Shown here: positions 45,757 to 57,379 of the stretch, piece after piece
Position numbering within the stretch: position 1 is the first letter of the stretch
How the letters are laid out: every line of letters begins with the position of its first letter
Assembly (NCBI GenBank): GCA_014529385.2
Contig: CM043951.1
Location: forward strand, 111,311,469-111,375,468
Source of the DNA: Adiantum capillus-veneris
Lineage: Eukaryota > Streptophyta > Polypodiopsida > Polypodiales > Pteridaceae
DNA length: 64,000 nucleotides
Reading direction: 5' to 3'
Made by a program: the position numbers and the translations under genes
Notes under the pieces: model-generated
The model's input: the letters and a program-made list of their open reading frames with translations, nothing else
Told to the model about the DNA's origin: nothing
The model's database searches: none

Positions 45757-46958
45757 ATTCAGCATTTGGTATATTCAAATCCAACAAACAGACCAAGATC
45801 AACAAGTCTAGCAACTGAAAGAAGATTACGTTGAAGATCTGGTACATGTAATACTCCTCGCAAAATTCGAGTGGAAGAAGATAAGGTACCAAGATATAAG
45901 TCTCCAATACCCTTTACTTGACAAGTAGTATCATCAGCAAGATAAACAACACGTTGAACTGGCAGTGGATGATAGTTATGGAGCCACTTAGACTGATATG
46001 TCATATTTCCTGTAGCACCAGAATCGACAATAAAAAGTGATCCATCACGTACATGAAGTATTCTGTCTGGAGCAACTGAACATAGGACGCAGCTTGTTTC
46101 TGGTACAATGTTGTTTCGATGTTCAGTAGCATATGCTCTATTCCGATCTGTGTCGAATCGACGCTTATAGCACATATGAGTGGGATGATCAGATCGTCCA
46201 CAATATTCACAAGAAGAAGAAGAAGAGTCTCTAGATAAACGTGGTTGTTTTGTGGTAATATTGTGTTCTTCATCATATTGACGTGCCCAACAATCATCTT
46301 CAGTATGGCCATGTCTGTTGCAGTAAGAACATTGCTTATTAGGAAATTTGAGACGAGAGAAAATATTACCGCGACAGCCACCTCTGCGGTTTCCTCGTTG
46401 AAATGGACGCCTTCGAGCATAAAAAGCACGTTCCATCTGTTGTGACTCAGTCTCCTCTTGTGAAATCATAGCTGTATCGTGACCAGCATTTCGACGTTCT
46501 TGACGTTGAGAGTATTCAATTAAAGACATGCAAGCTTGATCGAAATCAAGACCATCTTTATTAGAGAGAATAGTAACAATGTTATCATAAGAAGAGTCCT
46601 TCACCGTATCAAGGAGAAGTGTAATCAGTTGCTTTTGTGGAACAGGATCACCGGCAGCAGCAAGTTGATTAATAATAGATTTGAAAGACTCAATATGTCC
46701 CGTCATGGCAGTACCAACTTCATATTGTAACTTGTTAAGCAACCCTCTCAAATAAAGTATTTCTGTAACAGATTTCTTCTGAAAGTTTGCAATAAGGTAC
46801 TTCCATACGTCATGGGAAGTAGGCAGTTCACACATATCAAGCAAAAGGGAATCAGTAAGAGCAGAAAGAATATACCGACGAGCTGCTTTATCACGTCGTT
46901 GCCAATCCGTATAGGCAACATTCCAATCTTCAAACTTCCTCCAAGAAAGTAATTGTGA
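45757..46958 (-). CDS. Copia-A gag C-part and protease (inverted block)
   Basis: Minus strand. The copia gag core (DWQRRDKAARRYILSALTDS, YLRGLLNKLQYEVGTAMTGH) leads to two Cys/His knuckles (CSYCNRHGHTEDDC and CEYCGRSDHPTHMC). The aspartic protease motif IVDSGATGNMTY follows near 46020. A TGA at 45757-45759 separates it from integrase and is the only internal stop I see in the gag-integrase block. The upstream end meets the breakpoint at about 46958. Confidence 0.88.
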
Positions 46959-48808
46959 ATCGTGATGCTACTTTTAACGAACAGCTTATGGGAGGCTCAT
47001 GGTCCATGGATGATTCTGATGATACTAAATCATTGCTTCAGGCTTTTCCATTTCTTTCAGAAGATGAAACTCTTCCTATAGAGCAACTTTCCTCCTCACA
47101 ACCATCCATTCCAAATGTTGCCAATGATGATATTGATATTTTTGTTGATCTGCCTATTGATTTTGAACATGGCTCATGTCATGTTTATGATGACGATATT
47201 GCTGATAATGCTTTTTCTACTTCTGAAGATCCTGTTACTTATGATGAAGCTATCTCTTCACCACAAAAGCATCAATGGCAAGAGGCTATGGAAGCAGAGT
47301 ACGATTCTCTTATCTCTAAAGGTACATGGATACTAACTGAATTACCTCCTAGTCGTACAGCTATTAAATGTAAGTGGGTGTATAAAACAAAAGTAAAAGC
47401 AGATGGATCTTTTGACAAGTTCAAGGCGCGTTTAGTTGCAAAAGGTTACTCCCAAGTAGCTGGTGTTGATTATCAAGAGACTTTTTCACCAGTTGTTCGC
47501 ATTACAAGTGTTCGAGTTTTATTGGCATTTGCTGTTCAATTTGATTTAGAAGCTCATCAAATGGATGTGCGAACTGCTTTTCTTAATGGTGACTTGGAAG
47601 AGGAAATTTATATGGAACAACCAGAAGGGTTTGTTATTCCAGGTAAAGAAGACCTTGTTGCTCAACTCCATAAGGCACTATATGGTCTCAAACAAGCTTC
47701 GCGAGCCTGGTATACAAAATTTGATCTTTTTCTCACCTCTAAAGGATTCATCTCTTGCTCGTCAGACCCCAACTTATACATAAAATGCCAAGGTAGCAGT
47801 TTTGTGATTCTTGCTCTTTATGTGGATGATACCATCCTTGTTTCCAATGATTTGGGATTTATTCAGCAAGTGAAAAATTTATTGTCTTCTGCATTCGATA
47901 TGGTGGATCTTGGAGAGATTCACTCTTGTCTTGGCATTCAAATCCAACGGAACCGTACAAAAGGTATTTTATTCCTTCGACAGTCAAAGTTTATTGCAGA
48001 TACTATTCAAAAATTTGGTATGGAATCTGCACATTCAGCCAACACACCTTGTCTTGCGAGCTCTACGAAGAATACTTCGGACAATGGCGGTCAACTTGTC
48101 ACAAATCAACCTTATGCTAACTTGATTGGATGTCTTCAGTTTGTTGGCATGAACACTCGTCCTGATATTCTGTTTGCTGCTAACTATCTTGGAAAACATC
48201 TTGCATGTCCTTCTCTCAAGCATTGGTCTGCTGCAAAGCGTGTATTGAAATACTTGAAAGGCACTACAGATTTTGGTTTAGTCTATCGACGACAACTCAC
48301 ATCGGATTCTATGCAATCTCTTTCTCTTTTGGGTTACACAGATGCAGACTGGGCAAGCTCACATTTATCTATGCGATCTACTAGTGGAAATTGCTTCTTT
48401 ATAAATGGTTGTCTTGTTTCTTGGACCAGCAAGAAACAACGTTGTGTTGCAGTTTCTACGACTGAGTCAGAATATGTTGCGGCATCACTTGCAGCTCGTG
48501 AGTTGATTTGGCTTCGACAAATGCTGGTTGATATTGGTCACTCTCCTCTTTCTAGCACACCCTTGCGGTGTGACAACCAAAGTGCTATTAGTCTTGCAAA
48601 AGACTATGTTCAACATAATAAGTCAAAGCACATTGCTGTCCATTATCATTATGTCAGGTATGAAGTACGCAAGGGAACCATTATGGTTGAACACTGTCCA
48701 AGTGACCAAATGATTGCAGACATTTTGACCAAAGGCCTCAATGAGTCACGTTTCATCCTCTTGTGCTCGGAGCTTGGAGTTGCTTCGGCCTCACTCTTTC
48801 TAGATTAG
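46959..48808 (+). CDS. Copia-A reverse transcriptase and RNase H
   Basis: An intact frame of about 615 codons in the element's own orientation. It contains KCKWVYKTKVKADGSFDKFK, then ETFSPVVRITSVR, QMDVRTAFLNGDLEEEIYM and the catalytic YVDDTILVS near residue 288. RNase H has GYTDADWAS near residue 460, TTESEYVAA and DNQSAISLAKD. It ends EHCPSDQMIADILTKGL plus a short tail. The frame's 5' end is the inversion breakpoint, so no proper start remains. Confidence 0.93.
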
Positions 48809-49056
48809 CTTCTTTTCTATTGTAATAGCTTTGTACATATGACATTGTAATCTTTTAGGTACCATGCACTATGCACACTCCACATTTGCACCTTGTGATA
48901 TCTAAGTCACTTGAATATTTGTACATAGATGCACAATTCACTTTCACATCATCAGCACTGGTTCATATTTCACATTGTATAGGGGCTTGGGTTTTTCCCT
49001 TGAACTCCCCAAGGCGTTTTTTCATCCAAAGCTAGAGACCTTTGTTTGAGTGGGGG

Positions 49057-49199
49057 TGTTGGAGCTATATATGGCTCACTCTACTGAACTTGGTCTCACC
49101 TATATATTTGTATCTTGTTCTCAATATGAATCAGTCTTTGGGAGCGTATATGGTGTGTCTCTTGTCTCGTCTCTCTCTCTTTCTCTCTACATCTCAACA
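49057..49199 (+). repeat. Copia-A 3' LTR
   Basis: 143 bp, nearly identical to the 5' LTR. The polypurine tract GAGTGGGGG is at 49048-49056. Confidence 0.95.
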
Positions 49200-50470
49200 C
49201 AATAAAGAAAGAGGATCCACGATACTTCGGCGTGCAATTCGAAAACAACATTCTAACTCTAGGATCATTTCAGGTATACTTCATTCACTCTATAATAACA
49301 AAAATATTGATTATTTGGTTGTTGATTTTGTGTTTTTTTTTTCACTGCAGGTTGATAAGGAAAATTTTGAAATACTCGACTGGGTTTTTAGTCAAACCCA
49401 AATTCCTTCTATCATCAGTGAACAAAGAAACAGAGTCGTTCTTTCAGTGGAAGGATTTGGTGACTATACAGTGAAATGGCACATGGCAGGTGACTTAAAG
49501 ACTCTTAAGTGTATGTACAACATAACACACAGAGCAGCTGTGGAAAATTCATGCTTATATTGCATGGCTCATGCACAATCTCTCAATGGAATAGAGCTCC
49601 CAGCAGAAATATTCAAGATAAAAATTTTAGGCCAGTGCTTGATATTCCTCTGAGTAGAGTTCACGTACGTACACTTCATGCACTTTGTCGAATAATTGAA
49701 AAGGTGGTTCATTTGTACGTATGTTTTGCATGTACATTAAATCTAGAGAGTGAGTAAAAAAGAGTGATCAAATAATTAGAGGGAGTGCTCTCAGACATTG
49801 GTTTGCATGGAGGCAATGTCAAAATCGATGAGGAACCTAAGATGTCTCAAAGTCGTTACAAGGTACCTAGGAAAGCATCGATAGGCGGCGTGAAGGCAAG
49901 AAGGTTTCTTGGGTTTAGCCTCAAAGATTCAAATAGAGAAGAAAAGAGAAACATGTTCAACAAATGGAAACAATTACATAAAGTGGTTAAAGACAATGTT
50001 GGTGGTGCAATCCAGAATCACAAGGTGAACGTGTGCAAATCTCTAGATAAAATTTTCCATTACGTTAAGCAGCATTCTTGGGACCAAAGTAAGCTCACAT
50101 CATTTCAAGCAGCCTTGCTAGATTGGAAGAAGGCTTACCTTACAGGGTGGGGTGGCAACATATCACACATTACATGTTGTGTTAGCATTCTACGTATACA
50201 AAACAAAATTTTAAATTGTACTCTACTGACCATTTTTTTTTATTTCAATGCAGCACATACTGCTCAACCATGGTCCATATGTTGCCAAGACATATAGTTC
50301 ACTATCAATATGATCCGCACAAGGCATGGAAAAAACCCACTACATGGCAAGAACAGGTTATTTTAAGCATACTAGACATGGGGGAGGAAAGAATAAGGCC
50401 AATAGCCTATTAGAGTTACACCAATGGACCTATAGATGACTAATTCATAGAGCAAGGCAGAAAGAGCTTT
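49200..50470 (+). pseudogene. Transposase-like gene of unrecognised family, 3' part
   Basis: Continues the gene cut at 43725. An exon after the acceptor TTTCACTGCAG| at 49351 reads NFEILDWVFSQTQIPSIISE, then VKWHMAGDLKTLKCMYNITH and NSCLYCMAHAQS. A frameshift near 49600 leads to LDIPLSRVHVRTLHALCRII. The next piece, 49785-50150, has RFLGFSLKDSNREEKRNMFN and SWDQSKLTSFQAALLDWKKA. The last exon, after the acceptor TTTCAATGCAG| at 50254, has HILLNHGPYVAKTYSS, GMEKTHYMARTGYFKHTRHG and ANSLLELHQWTYR. An Asp in GDLK, a Cys pair, and a late Glu in GMEKTH followed by His residues are arranged like a DDE-type transposase with an inserted domain. That is an inference. Stops and shifts show decay. Confidence 0.5.
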
Positions 50471-50559
50471 TTAAGACTTCAGAAATTACATGGTCTTTAC
50501 AACACATCCGCAAAGAGAAGAAACATATGGATTGGCGACATTCATGAGTCAGAATCGGG

Positions 50560-52391
50560 AGAAGATGGACCTGAGCCCGTCGTTTTTATTCTCTTTGATG
50601 CACCTCCTTATTCCTCACTTTGTACCTCTTCGATGTGCAAGCTCTGTAGACGAGCTCGTTCCTCTGTTGATGGCAGCATCCCCATGGGCATCAGGCGTCT
50701 TCTTTCCCTCAGAAAAGGCTACTTGTTGTATGGATCTAAGCTCTTCAGGTCTTCAACCCTTGCAGCCAGAGCCTAAGCTATGTAGGACATGAAATAGGGG
50801 GCTCTGAGTGATTGGCACCCATACCCAATGCCAAATATGCATAGAGCAAACCGCTTCTCAATCAAAATTAGTCTTTTTGCATTTAGTGGGAGGGGGTGCC
50901 CACCACACAATCTTGTAATAACTTTCATTGCAAATTGTGGGAACTTTTCATTGTACTCGGAGTATTCCTTGTGGTATATTATGATCTATAAAAAAATAGT
51001 AATGAATTTATGGGCCATAAGTGAGATGAGTACAATTGCCAAGTACTTGAATGTTTCTACAAACCTTTTTGTGGTTGAAATGCCCGATGTAGTGAGACAA
51101 CGCCGCATCCTTGCCTTGGACTCCAGTGGCAAGCCCTTGCCGTGAGCCTCCCGCTCTTCTAAGGAAACTATCGTCATACACTAGCACATGTCAGCAAAAA
51201 AATTTATCATGATATTTTATCACTAGGACATCTCCAATACCATCTCAATGCACGACAAAAACTACCATCTAATTCTTGTCCATTTCCAACATCGACCTTC
51301 CCCACAAGTGAATAGACTGATTATTCATTACCTGAGCTCTGGGTGCCACGGGCCTACCCATGTTTTCCAAACCAAGTTGTTTTGTTTTTGATTAAAACTG
51401 CTCATATGTTGGAAAATTGGCCTCTCCGGACTTCACTTAATTGAATGTATCTTTGATCAGTTGCCACCCTAAAGTAAACTATGAGTCGCAGACAACTATG
51501 TCAGCAATAAGATGTTGGTCCACTCCATCATCATCCACAAATCCCATGTCTGCCTCACAAAAATTTGCAATTGCAGCTAAGAAGTAGTCCTTGAGTATAT
51601 TCAGCTCATGCATGATATTTGTGAGCAGAACGTAGTGGGTGTCGCCCGCCATATCAAAGCTGTGAGCGCAATTCAGAGGCAAAGTCACTTCCTTATTTGG
51701 GTTTTCTTGCTTGCACCCTATTGCTGCATGCAAGAGAAGCAAGAGTTAAGCCCGCATCAAATGTTTCCTTTAATACCTCTACCTGCTCTTCTTCTGGGTC
51801 AAACCGCACCTCCACATCCTTTACCTCTTCCTCCGGTGCCAATGGACAACTACCAAAAGTTGTTGACTAGGAAGTCTCTGACACACCATCTGTTTGCAAG
51901 TATAAGTAACAGACAAACCCATGGTAGAATTCCACTAAGAGACAATTTTTGAAGTGCTTCATACACCTGTCTTGTATAAGCAGTGCATTAGAGGGACACT
52001 TTTGTAGACAACGATTCAGTCTCCTTGAAGCACTCTTGTGAGGGTCAAGGTCAGCTGGGTGCACATATCTCATGCCATCAATTGTCATGGACTTTTCAGA
52101 AATGACTGTCTCATACTGTCGTAAATGGGTTTGTAGATACTCAAATGAGTAATCTATAATCCTCTGTATAGAAAACTCAGCATTAAACATTCCTGATAGT
52201 TCTAGTGCACGGTGATGAGCACGGGTGTTGTATAAGAACATGAATAGTTTTTCTTCACATGTATCCTCGCCCACAACGTTTGTCTCCAAGACTATGATTC
52301 CCATGACTGAAAGAAAATGCAAGCCAAAACTACTATTCAGAATTGGTCTGTATTTGGTGTCATAACCAAGAGAATATTGAGCCTCAAGCAC
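50560..52391 (-). CDS. Unrecognised multi-exon minus-strand gene
   Basis: Minus-strand coding pieces: 52391-51867 (contains FIHR-free segments such as MFNAEFSIQRIIDYSFEYLQ and GMRYVHPADLDPHKSASRR), 51742-51479 (CAHSFDMAGDTHYVLLTNIM, ADMGFVDDDGVDQHLIADIV), 51177-50986, 50984-50790 after the acceptor TTTTTTTATAG| (YHKEYSEYNEKFPQFAMKV, HPLPLNAKRLILIEKRFALC), and 50780-50560 (ALAARVEDLKSLDPYNK ... LQSLHIEEVQSEE, then a Lys/Arg and Ser/Pro/Asp-rich end). Two or three stops fall in the last piece. I know no family for it. The RVEDLKSL phrase recurs as RVEDLQGL in the gene at 61.6 kb. Confidence 0.4.
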
Positions 52392-53060
52392 CTCTCAAGG
52401 TCTCTATTTGCTTGGTTCTATCCCGTGCGCTAATGTCATAATAGGTGATGTCACTCGAGTCAGAACCAGGCGAATAGGGGACCAAGAATCTCCGAAGGGC
52501 CCTATTCTCTTGTTTTTGAAACAAGTAGAATTTCTGTTGTACCCACAACATCTGTCTCGAGGATGCGGTCCCCCATGACTGAAAGAAAAAGCAAGCCAAA
52601 ACTACTATTCAAAATTTGGCCTGTATTTGGTGTCATAACCAAGTGAATATTGAGCCTAGAGTATCCCTCAAGGTCTCTATTTTCTTGGTCCTATCCCGTG
52701 CGCTAATGTCATAAAAGGTGACGTCACTTGAGTCAGAACCAGGTGAATAGGGGCCCCAAGAATCTCCGAAGGGCCCTATTCGGTTGGTTCTGACCCAAGT
52801 TGAATTTCCATTGTAGCCACAACGTCTGTCTCCAGGATGCGATCCCCCATGACTGAAAGAAAAAGCAAGCCAAAACTACTATTCAAAATTTGGCCTGTAT
52901 TAAGTGTCATAACCAAGCGAATATTGAGCCTCGAGTATCCCTCAAGTCTCTTGGTTCTGCCCGGTGCACTAATGTCATAATAGGTGATGTCACCTGAGTC
53001 AGAACCAGGCAATATAGGGACCCCAAGAATCTTCGAAGGGCCCTATTCACTTGGTCCTGA
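52302..53060. repeat. Threefold tandem repeat of about 273 bp, each with a hairpin
   Basis: Three copies starting near 52302, 52574 and 52849, each opening CATGACTGAAAGAAAA. Each holds inverted arms GTCAGAACCAGGCGAATAGG and CCCTATTCGGTTGGTTCTGA about 20 bp apart (variants differ by copy). The first copy overlaps the 5' end of the minus-strand coding piece at 51867-52391. A reading frame in the third copy (53012-52776) repeats part of the same protein sequence (ILNSSFGLLFLSVMG). Confidence 0.8.
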
Positions 53061-54100
53061 CCCAATCATTCGGAACAGGTGGATTAGAACAGAGCATTTA
53101 ATGTTATCAGTGATAGATATATAGGCCTACTCACTCACTATGCCCAAACTCAGGCACGGTCACATAAGGAGTAATTATTCCAATCGTGTGGTGCGAGACT
53201 TATAATCTTACCCTAACGACCACTCTTTGGCCCTTCGAGTGTTGCTCCCATTGTGATCTAGCCCTGTAACACAATGGCTTCGGTGCACACACAGTTAATA
53301 GCACACAGGAAGGGGAGAGAGAGAGAGGGAGAAAGAACCTGTCTTTGCAATATCCAATGGTGATGATTTGGATGGTGATGTCGCAGGTCGCTGAGAGCAA
53401 GAACCATAAGGTGGCGATGGCGATGGTGACACGGCAGCAAAAGACGCAAACTAGTGGAGGTCGCTCAACGCACGACCACGAGAGGTGGCCAAGGGGAAGA
53501 GCAAAGAAAAGGCAAAGGCAACAACGATCTGTTTGATCTACTTGGAGATGGAGATGACAACTACAAGGGCGATCAGTGTTTGACTCTAAATGTAGGATCA
53601 CGAGAGGTGCAGAAAAGGCAAAGGCAATTGCGATCTGTTTATTCTACTTGGAGATGGAGATGGAAACTGCAAGGGAGATTGGCGCCTGACTCTAAACGGT
53701 CACTCAAGAAAGGCACGTGGGTTGCGTTCACCAGGACAACTAGTCATAAATGGGCTCAGATTCCCATGCACTACGAGTTATCAACCACAATCTCGGGTGT
53801 AATCATGCGCATAAGTAAAGTTGTCACCCTCGCTGAAGTAAGCATTTTAAGTTTAGAGGCAGTACGCCCGCCAAACATTTTAACTATACCCTCACCCTAG
53901 ATGAGCACTCTTCTACCTCTTTTCGCATCCTCTATTGCCCATCGTTTTAACTCCACCCCCGTCGATGCTACGCGGTAAGCAAACCATCTCTTTTGTGCTC
54001 CCAACTCTTTTGGCGCATCTCCTCTTACTCTCTAGTGCTCCTCCTTTTTGCGCATCCTCCATTTACTCCTATTCTGTAGCGCTTTACTCACGCAAAACTC
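53061..54100. other. Upstream region with short tandem duplication, no firm gene
   Basis: Contains an imperfect tandem duplication of about 125 bp (units around 53480-53590 and 53600-53700, sharing AAAAGGCAAAGGCAA and TACTTGGAGATGGAGATG). Plus-strand frames across it (53454-53900) are Arg/Gln-rich and inconsistent between units. It may be the promoter region of the minus-strand gene. No convincing coding sequence. Confidence 0.35.
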
Positions 54101-54104
54101 TACA

Positions 54105-54420
54105 CACAGTGAAGAGGTATGCTACTACACTTTTGTGTACTTGTATTTTGTGTAGTCAGTACCAAGCAAATAAGGGAAGGTAAACCCTGTTTGTTGCACC
54201 TGTTCGCTTGGTACTGACCATCGTCTTTATTAAAGATGTTTGCTATTACACTTTTCTGAGGTCAGTACCAGGAGAATAAGGGAAGGAAAACTTTGTTTGA
54301 TGAACCTGTTCGCTTGGTACTGACCTTGGAAAATATAAATTATGTTTGATATTATACTTTTCTTAGGTCAATACTAAGCAAATAAGAAAAGCTAAACCCT
54401 GTTTGTTGCACCTTTTTTTT
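54105..54420. repeat. Hairpin tandem array, left block
   Basis: Almost three units of about 107-125 bp. Each contains TCAGTACCAAGCGAATAAGG (or a close variant) and, about 25 bp later, TTCGCTTGGTACTGACC, so each unit can fold into a 17-19-bp stem. Unit starts are marked by GCTATTACACTTTTCTGAGG. The third unit breaks off in a T-run just before Gypsy-2. Confidence 0.85.
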
Positions 54421-54434
54421 TATACCAAATACGT

Positions 54435-55295
54435 TGTTGGGCGCATTTTTGAAACCTCGTAATTTGTAAATTTGTGCATATGGACATGACACCCAATGTT
54501 AAAAGGGTGTGTGGCTTTATTTTTGTGGGGTTTTTATCTTGCTTTAGCAAGCACATGTACATGCACTGCAAGTCGCTAGTCTAGTGACAACTGTCGGGCT
54601 GCTGTAAGTGCCTGTGAGTGAGTTTTTTGAAGTGAGACTTGTATATAACTTAAAATCATGTAAAAAATAAAAAATGTTCAGCCAAACTCCATAATTTTTC
54701 AGGTTTGAGATCGTTATGCCTCCTTGATGGTTTCTGTTGCAGTTTTTTCCCCCGCCTTGCCTACTCTACGTGTAGTCGTACCGGGACAGCTCCCTGTTCG
54801 CATCAATTTTTCATGTAGCGGCGTGTAGGTTCAAATTTTTTCATCTTCAGATTTCTCGTTAGTAATTTTTCAATCTTTCTTTCAAGCTTTAAAGTGCCCC
54901 AATTGGAGTTGTGCTCTTCAGGTTATGACTAGTTCTCTGCAGGGTTATGGCTATGGCAGCCTAGTGTAGACATATTTGGAGGGCATATATGTATGAATTG
55001 TGGAATTAATGTTGAATTTGTGAGTTTTTGATGTTCAATGGTGAAAGGGGAGGCCCTTGTATTCATATGCATTGGTCGGCGTGTGCTGTAAATCCATGCT
55101 TTGGTAGGGTTTTGCTCCTATGTGACATAATTTCTTGGGTGGGTGACGGCTAGTAAATTCCCAAGGGGACTAATCTTGTTGGACTTGTGGTGTTTCAAAG
55201 GGATTTTCCAAAGCTTTTGGTGTTTTTGTAGTGCTCTTTCAACGCTCTTGGGTGACATCCCTATAGAGGTGTTTCAGTTTTCTTGTTTCCCAAGA
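54435..55295 (+). repeat. Gypsy-2 5' LTR
   Basis: About 861 bp matching 60468-61340 throughout, with scattered substitutions and small indels. It is followed by TTTAGGTGCCCGCCAC (55299-55314), the putative primer-binding site related to that of Gypsy-1. Confidence 0.88.
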
Positions 55296-55360
55296 GTATT
55301 TAGGTGCCCGCCACCGAAGAATCGCTTCAAGTTACCTTCAGTTTACAGGTTTTAGAAGTC

Positions 55361-56236
55361 ATGGCGTTTAATTTTCTGGAGTTTAGTGGGAAATAAAATG
55401 AAAGTTCCAAAGGTTTCATTGAGAGAATGGAGTTTGCTTGCCTTCTTGCTGACAAGCAAGACCTAGCATTGGTAGAAAGCCCAACCACCTCAAGTTATGA
55501 CTTATGAAATGGTAAGGCATGCTTTTCTTACACACTTTCAACAGGTGGAAGACCCACAAAAGTTATGGCAGTCTATTCAAGCCTTGGTACAGGGTGAAGG
55601 CCAAACCATAGAAGACTTTGTGAAGGCATTCAATGCGTTATGGGCAAAGTGATGTACATATTTGGGGGCTGAAATTCCTCCAGCCATGTTAAAGAAGGAC
55701 AGGTTTATTGCAAGCTTGAGGAGTAACCTACGCTTGAAGGTAGAGCTTAAGCAGCCAAGGAACTTTGAGGAGGCAATTGAAATTGTAAAGAATAAAGAGT
55801 GGAAAGTAGAGCGTCTTCATCAACTTGGAATCAATGTCGATCCAAAGGTTGAAGTGAAAGCGGTAGAGCAACCAAGGGTCCTCATTAGGGATCCAGGTTA
55901 TGATCAACAAGCTTCTCATGATGTGAATGCTTTTCGCAAGGAGATGCAAGAGGTTGTAGGTCTTATGAAGAATCTTAGTGTGCATATTATGGGAGGTGGA
56001 AGAGGTCAAAGTTATGGATATGAACGTGGTTATGGAAGCAATGAGGGTTATACAGGTGGTAGAGGAAAAGTCATGGATGGAAGAGGGGATATGTTTCAAT
56101 GTTACAATTGTGGTGAATGGGGTCATAAAATCCCTCAATGTGACAAGACAAAGAGAATGGGTGGTGACATGTTTCCTCTTCCTCCACAAATTCCTTCTGA
56201 GCTCAAGATTATGGTATTGAGATTAAAGGGGAAGTA
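55361..56236 (+). pseudogene. Gypsy-2 gag
   Basis: Opens MAFNFLEFSGK with stops and shifts before 55660, including one at about 55650. It is then open to 56237: AMLKKDRFIASLRSNLRLKV, a Gly/Arg/Tyr-rich linker, and the zinc knuckle CYNCGEWGHKIPQC near 56100-56140. Overall similar to Gypsy-1 gag. Confidence 0.8.
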
Positions 56237-56248
56237 GGACCAAGTGAT

Positions 56249-57379
56249 TTGACAACAGAAGAGAAGGGCAAAACAAAAGTGGTAAGCATAATCCGTTTGG
56301 AGAAGAAAGAGGATGATTCGGGAGCTATTGTCATGCCTGTAGGTAAGAGGGTTACGAGAGATCATGATATGAGTGATGCAAGTCTCAACCATAAAAGAGG
56401 GAAACAGATTGAAACAGGTACAGGTAAAGAGAAGAAGAAGAGAAAACCCAGGCAACATTACAATGCATCCGACTTTACTTTGGGAGAAAGGAAACCAAAT
56501 TATTGTTTACGGGCTGATTTGGTGAGTAGAAAGGCTTATGTTACCTTTGGGAGACTCATGGAGATGTTTCCCAAGTTAAAGAGGCAATGGAAGCATGTAG
56601 TCAACCCCATGAAGAAGGAGCCTACAAGGGGGTCAGTGAGAGTTCTATCTTTGAATGAGCTACCTGATATATGCCCTACTATGGATGCGTGAAATAAGAG
56701 GAAGTGAATTGGCAAGGCTTATATTGATGGAGGTGCACATGTATGTGTTATTACTGAAGCTCGTGTATCAAGGTTGGGACTCAACATGGTGAAGAATTCA
56801 AGTTTTCGCATAAATCTTTCCAACCAATCAAGGGTGAGGTTCTTGGGAGTTTTAAAGGACTTGGAGGTGGATGTACTTGATGTCAAAGTGTTGGTCAATT
56901 GCCATGTTATTCCCACGGGTATTGGTGCTTTCACCCTCATCCTTGGAAGACCATGGTTATAGGAAACCAAAGTTGTACAGGATTGAGGACATGGTACCAT
57001 CACTCTCTACAATAGAAGGGGTGATAAGAAGAGATTTGACATGGTTAGCAAGCAATCTTTGGATGCTGAATTTGATGATAAAAGTGATGAAGAAGAGTAC
57101 TCAAGTGAAGAAGAAGACAATGGGGATGATGGCAGTGAAGTGGAAGATAACATCGATAGCGATCTAGATGTTTCCTCCTTGTTTCTTGAAAAAGAGCATG
57201 ATGAGAAACAAAGATTTATTGGCCTTATGGATAATGAGGATATATCTGGTCCTTATGAGAAAATTAAATATCTGATGCAACCCAAAGTTCAACCTAATGT
57301 CAAACAGGAGCTGATACAAGGTACGCTGTCTCCCGACTTGACTAGTCATGAGAAGGGTGAGTACCTACATATGATATAA
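56249..57379 (+). pseudogene. Gypsy-2 linker and aspartic protease
   Basis: A Lys-rich linker (GKEKKKRKPRQHYNASDFTL) leads to the protease with AYIDGGAHVCVITEA near 56720-56765 and FTLILGRPWL near 56930. As in Gypsy-1, the active site reads Asp-Gly-Gly. An acidic run (DDKSDEEEYSSEEEDNGDD) follows. Stops lie at about 56692, 56707 and 56961. Confidence 0.75.

Larger units (their letters stand above)
43726..49199 (+). mobile_element. Copia-A: young Ty1/copia element with inverted core
   Basis: 143-bp LTRs (43726-43868 and 49057-49199) start TGTTGGAGC, end CTCAACA and differ at two positions. The target duplication CAATA is perfect (43721-43725 and 49200-49204). The tRNA-Met primer site follows the 5' LTR, and a polypurine tract, GAGTGGGGG, precedes the 3' LTR. 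The start of gag and the reverse transcriptase-RNase H frame are on the plus strand, but gag-protease-integrase between about 44837 and 46958 is on the minus strand. Confidence 0.95.

Noticed and set aside
53454-53900. Plus-strand 148-codon Arg/Gln-rich frame
   Set aside because: The tandem units inside it are read in different frames, so it does not behave like a conserved protein.
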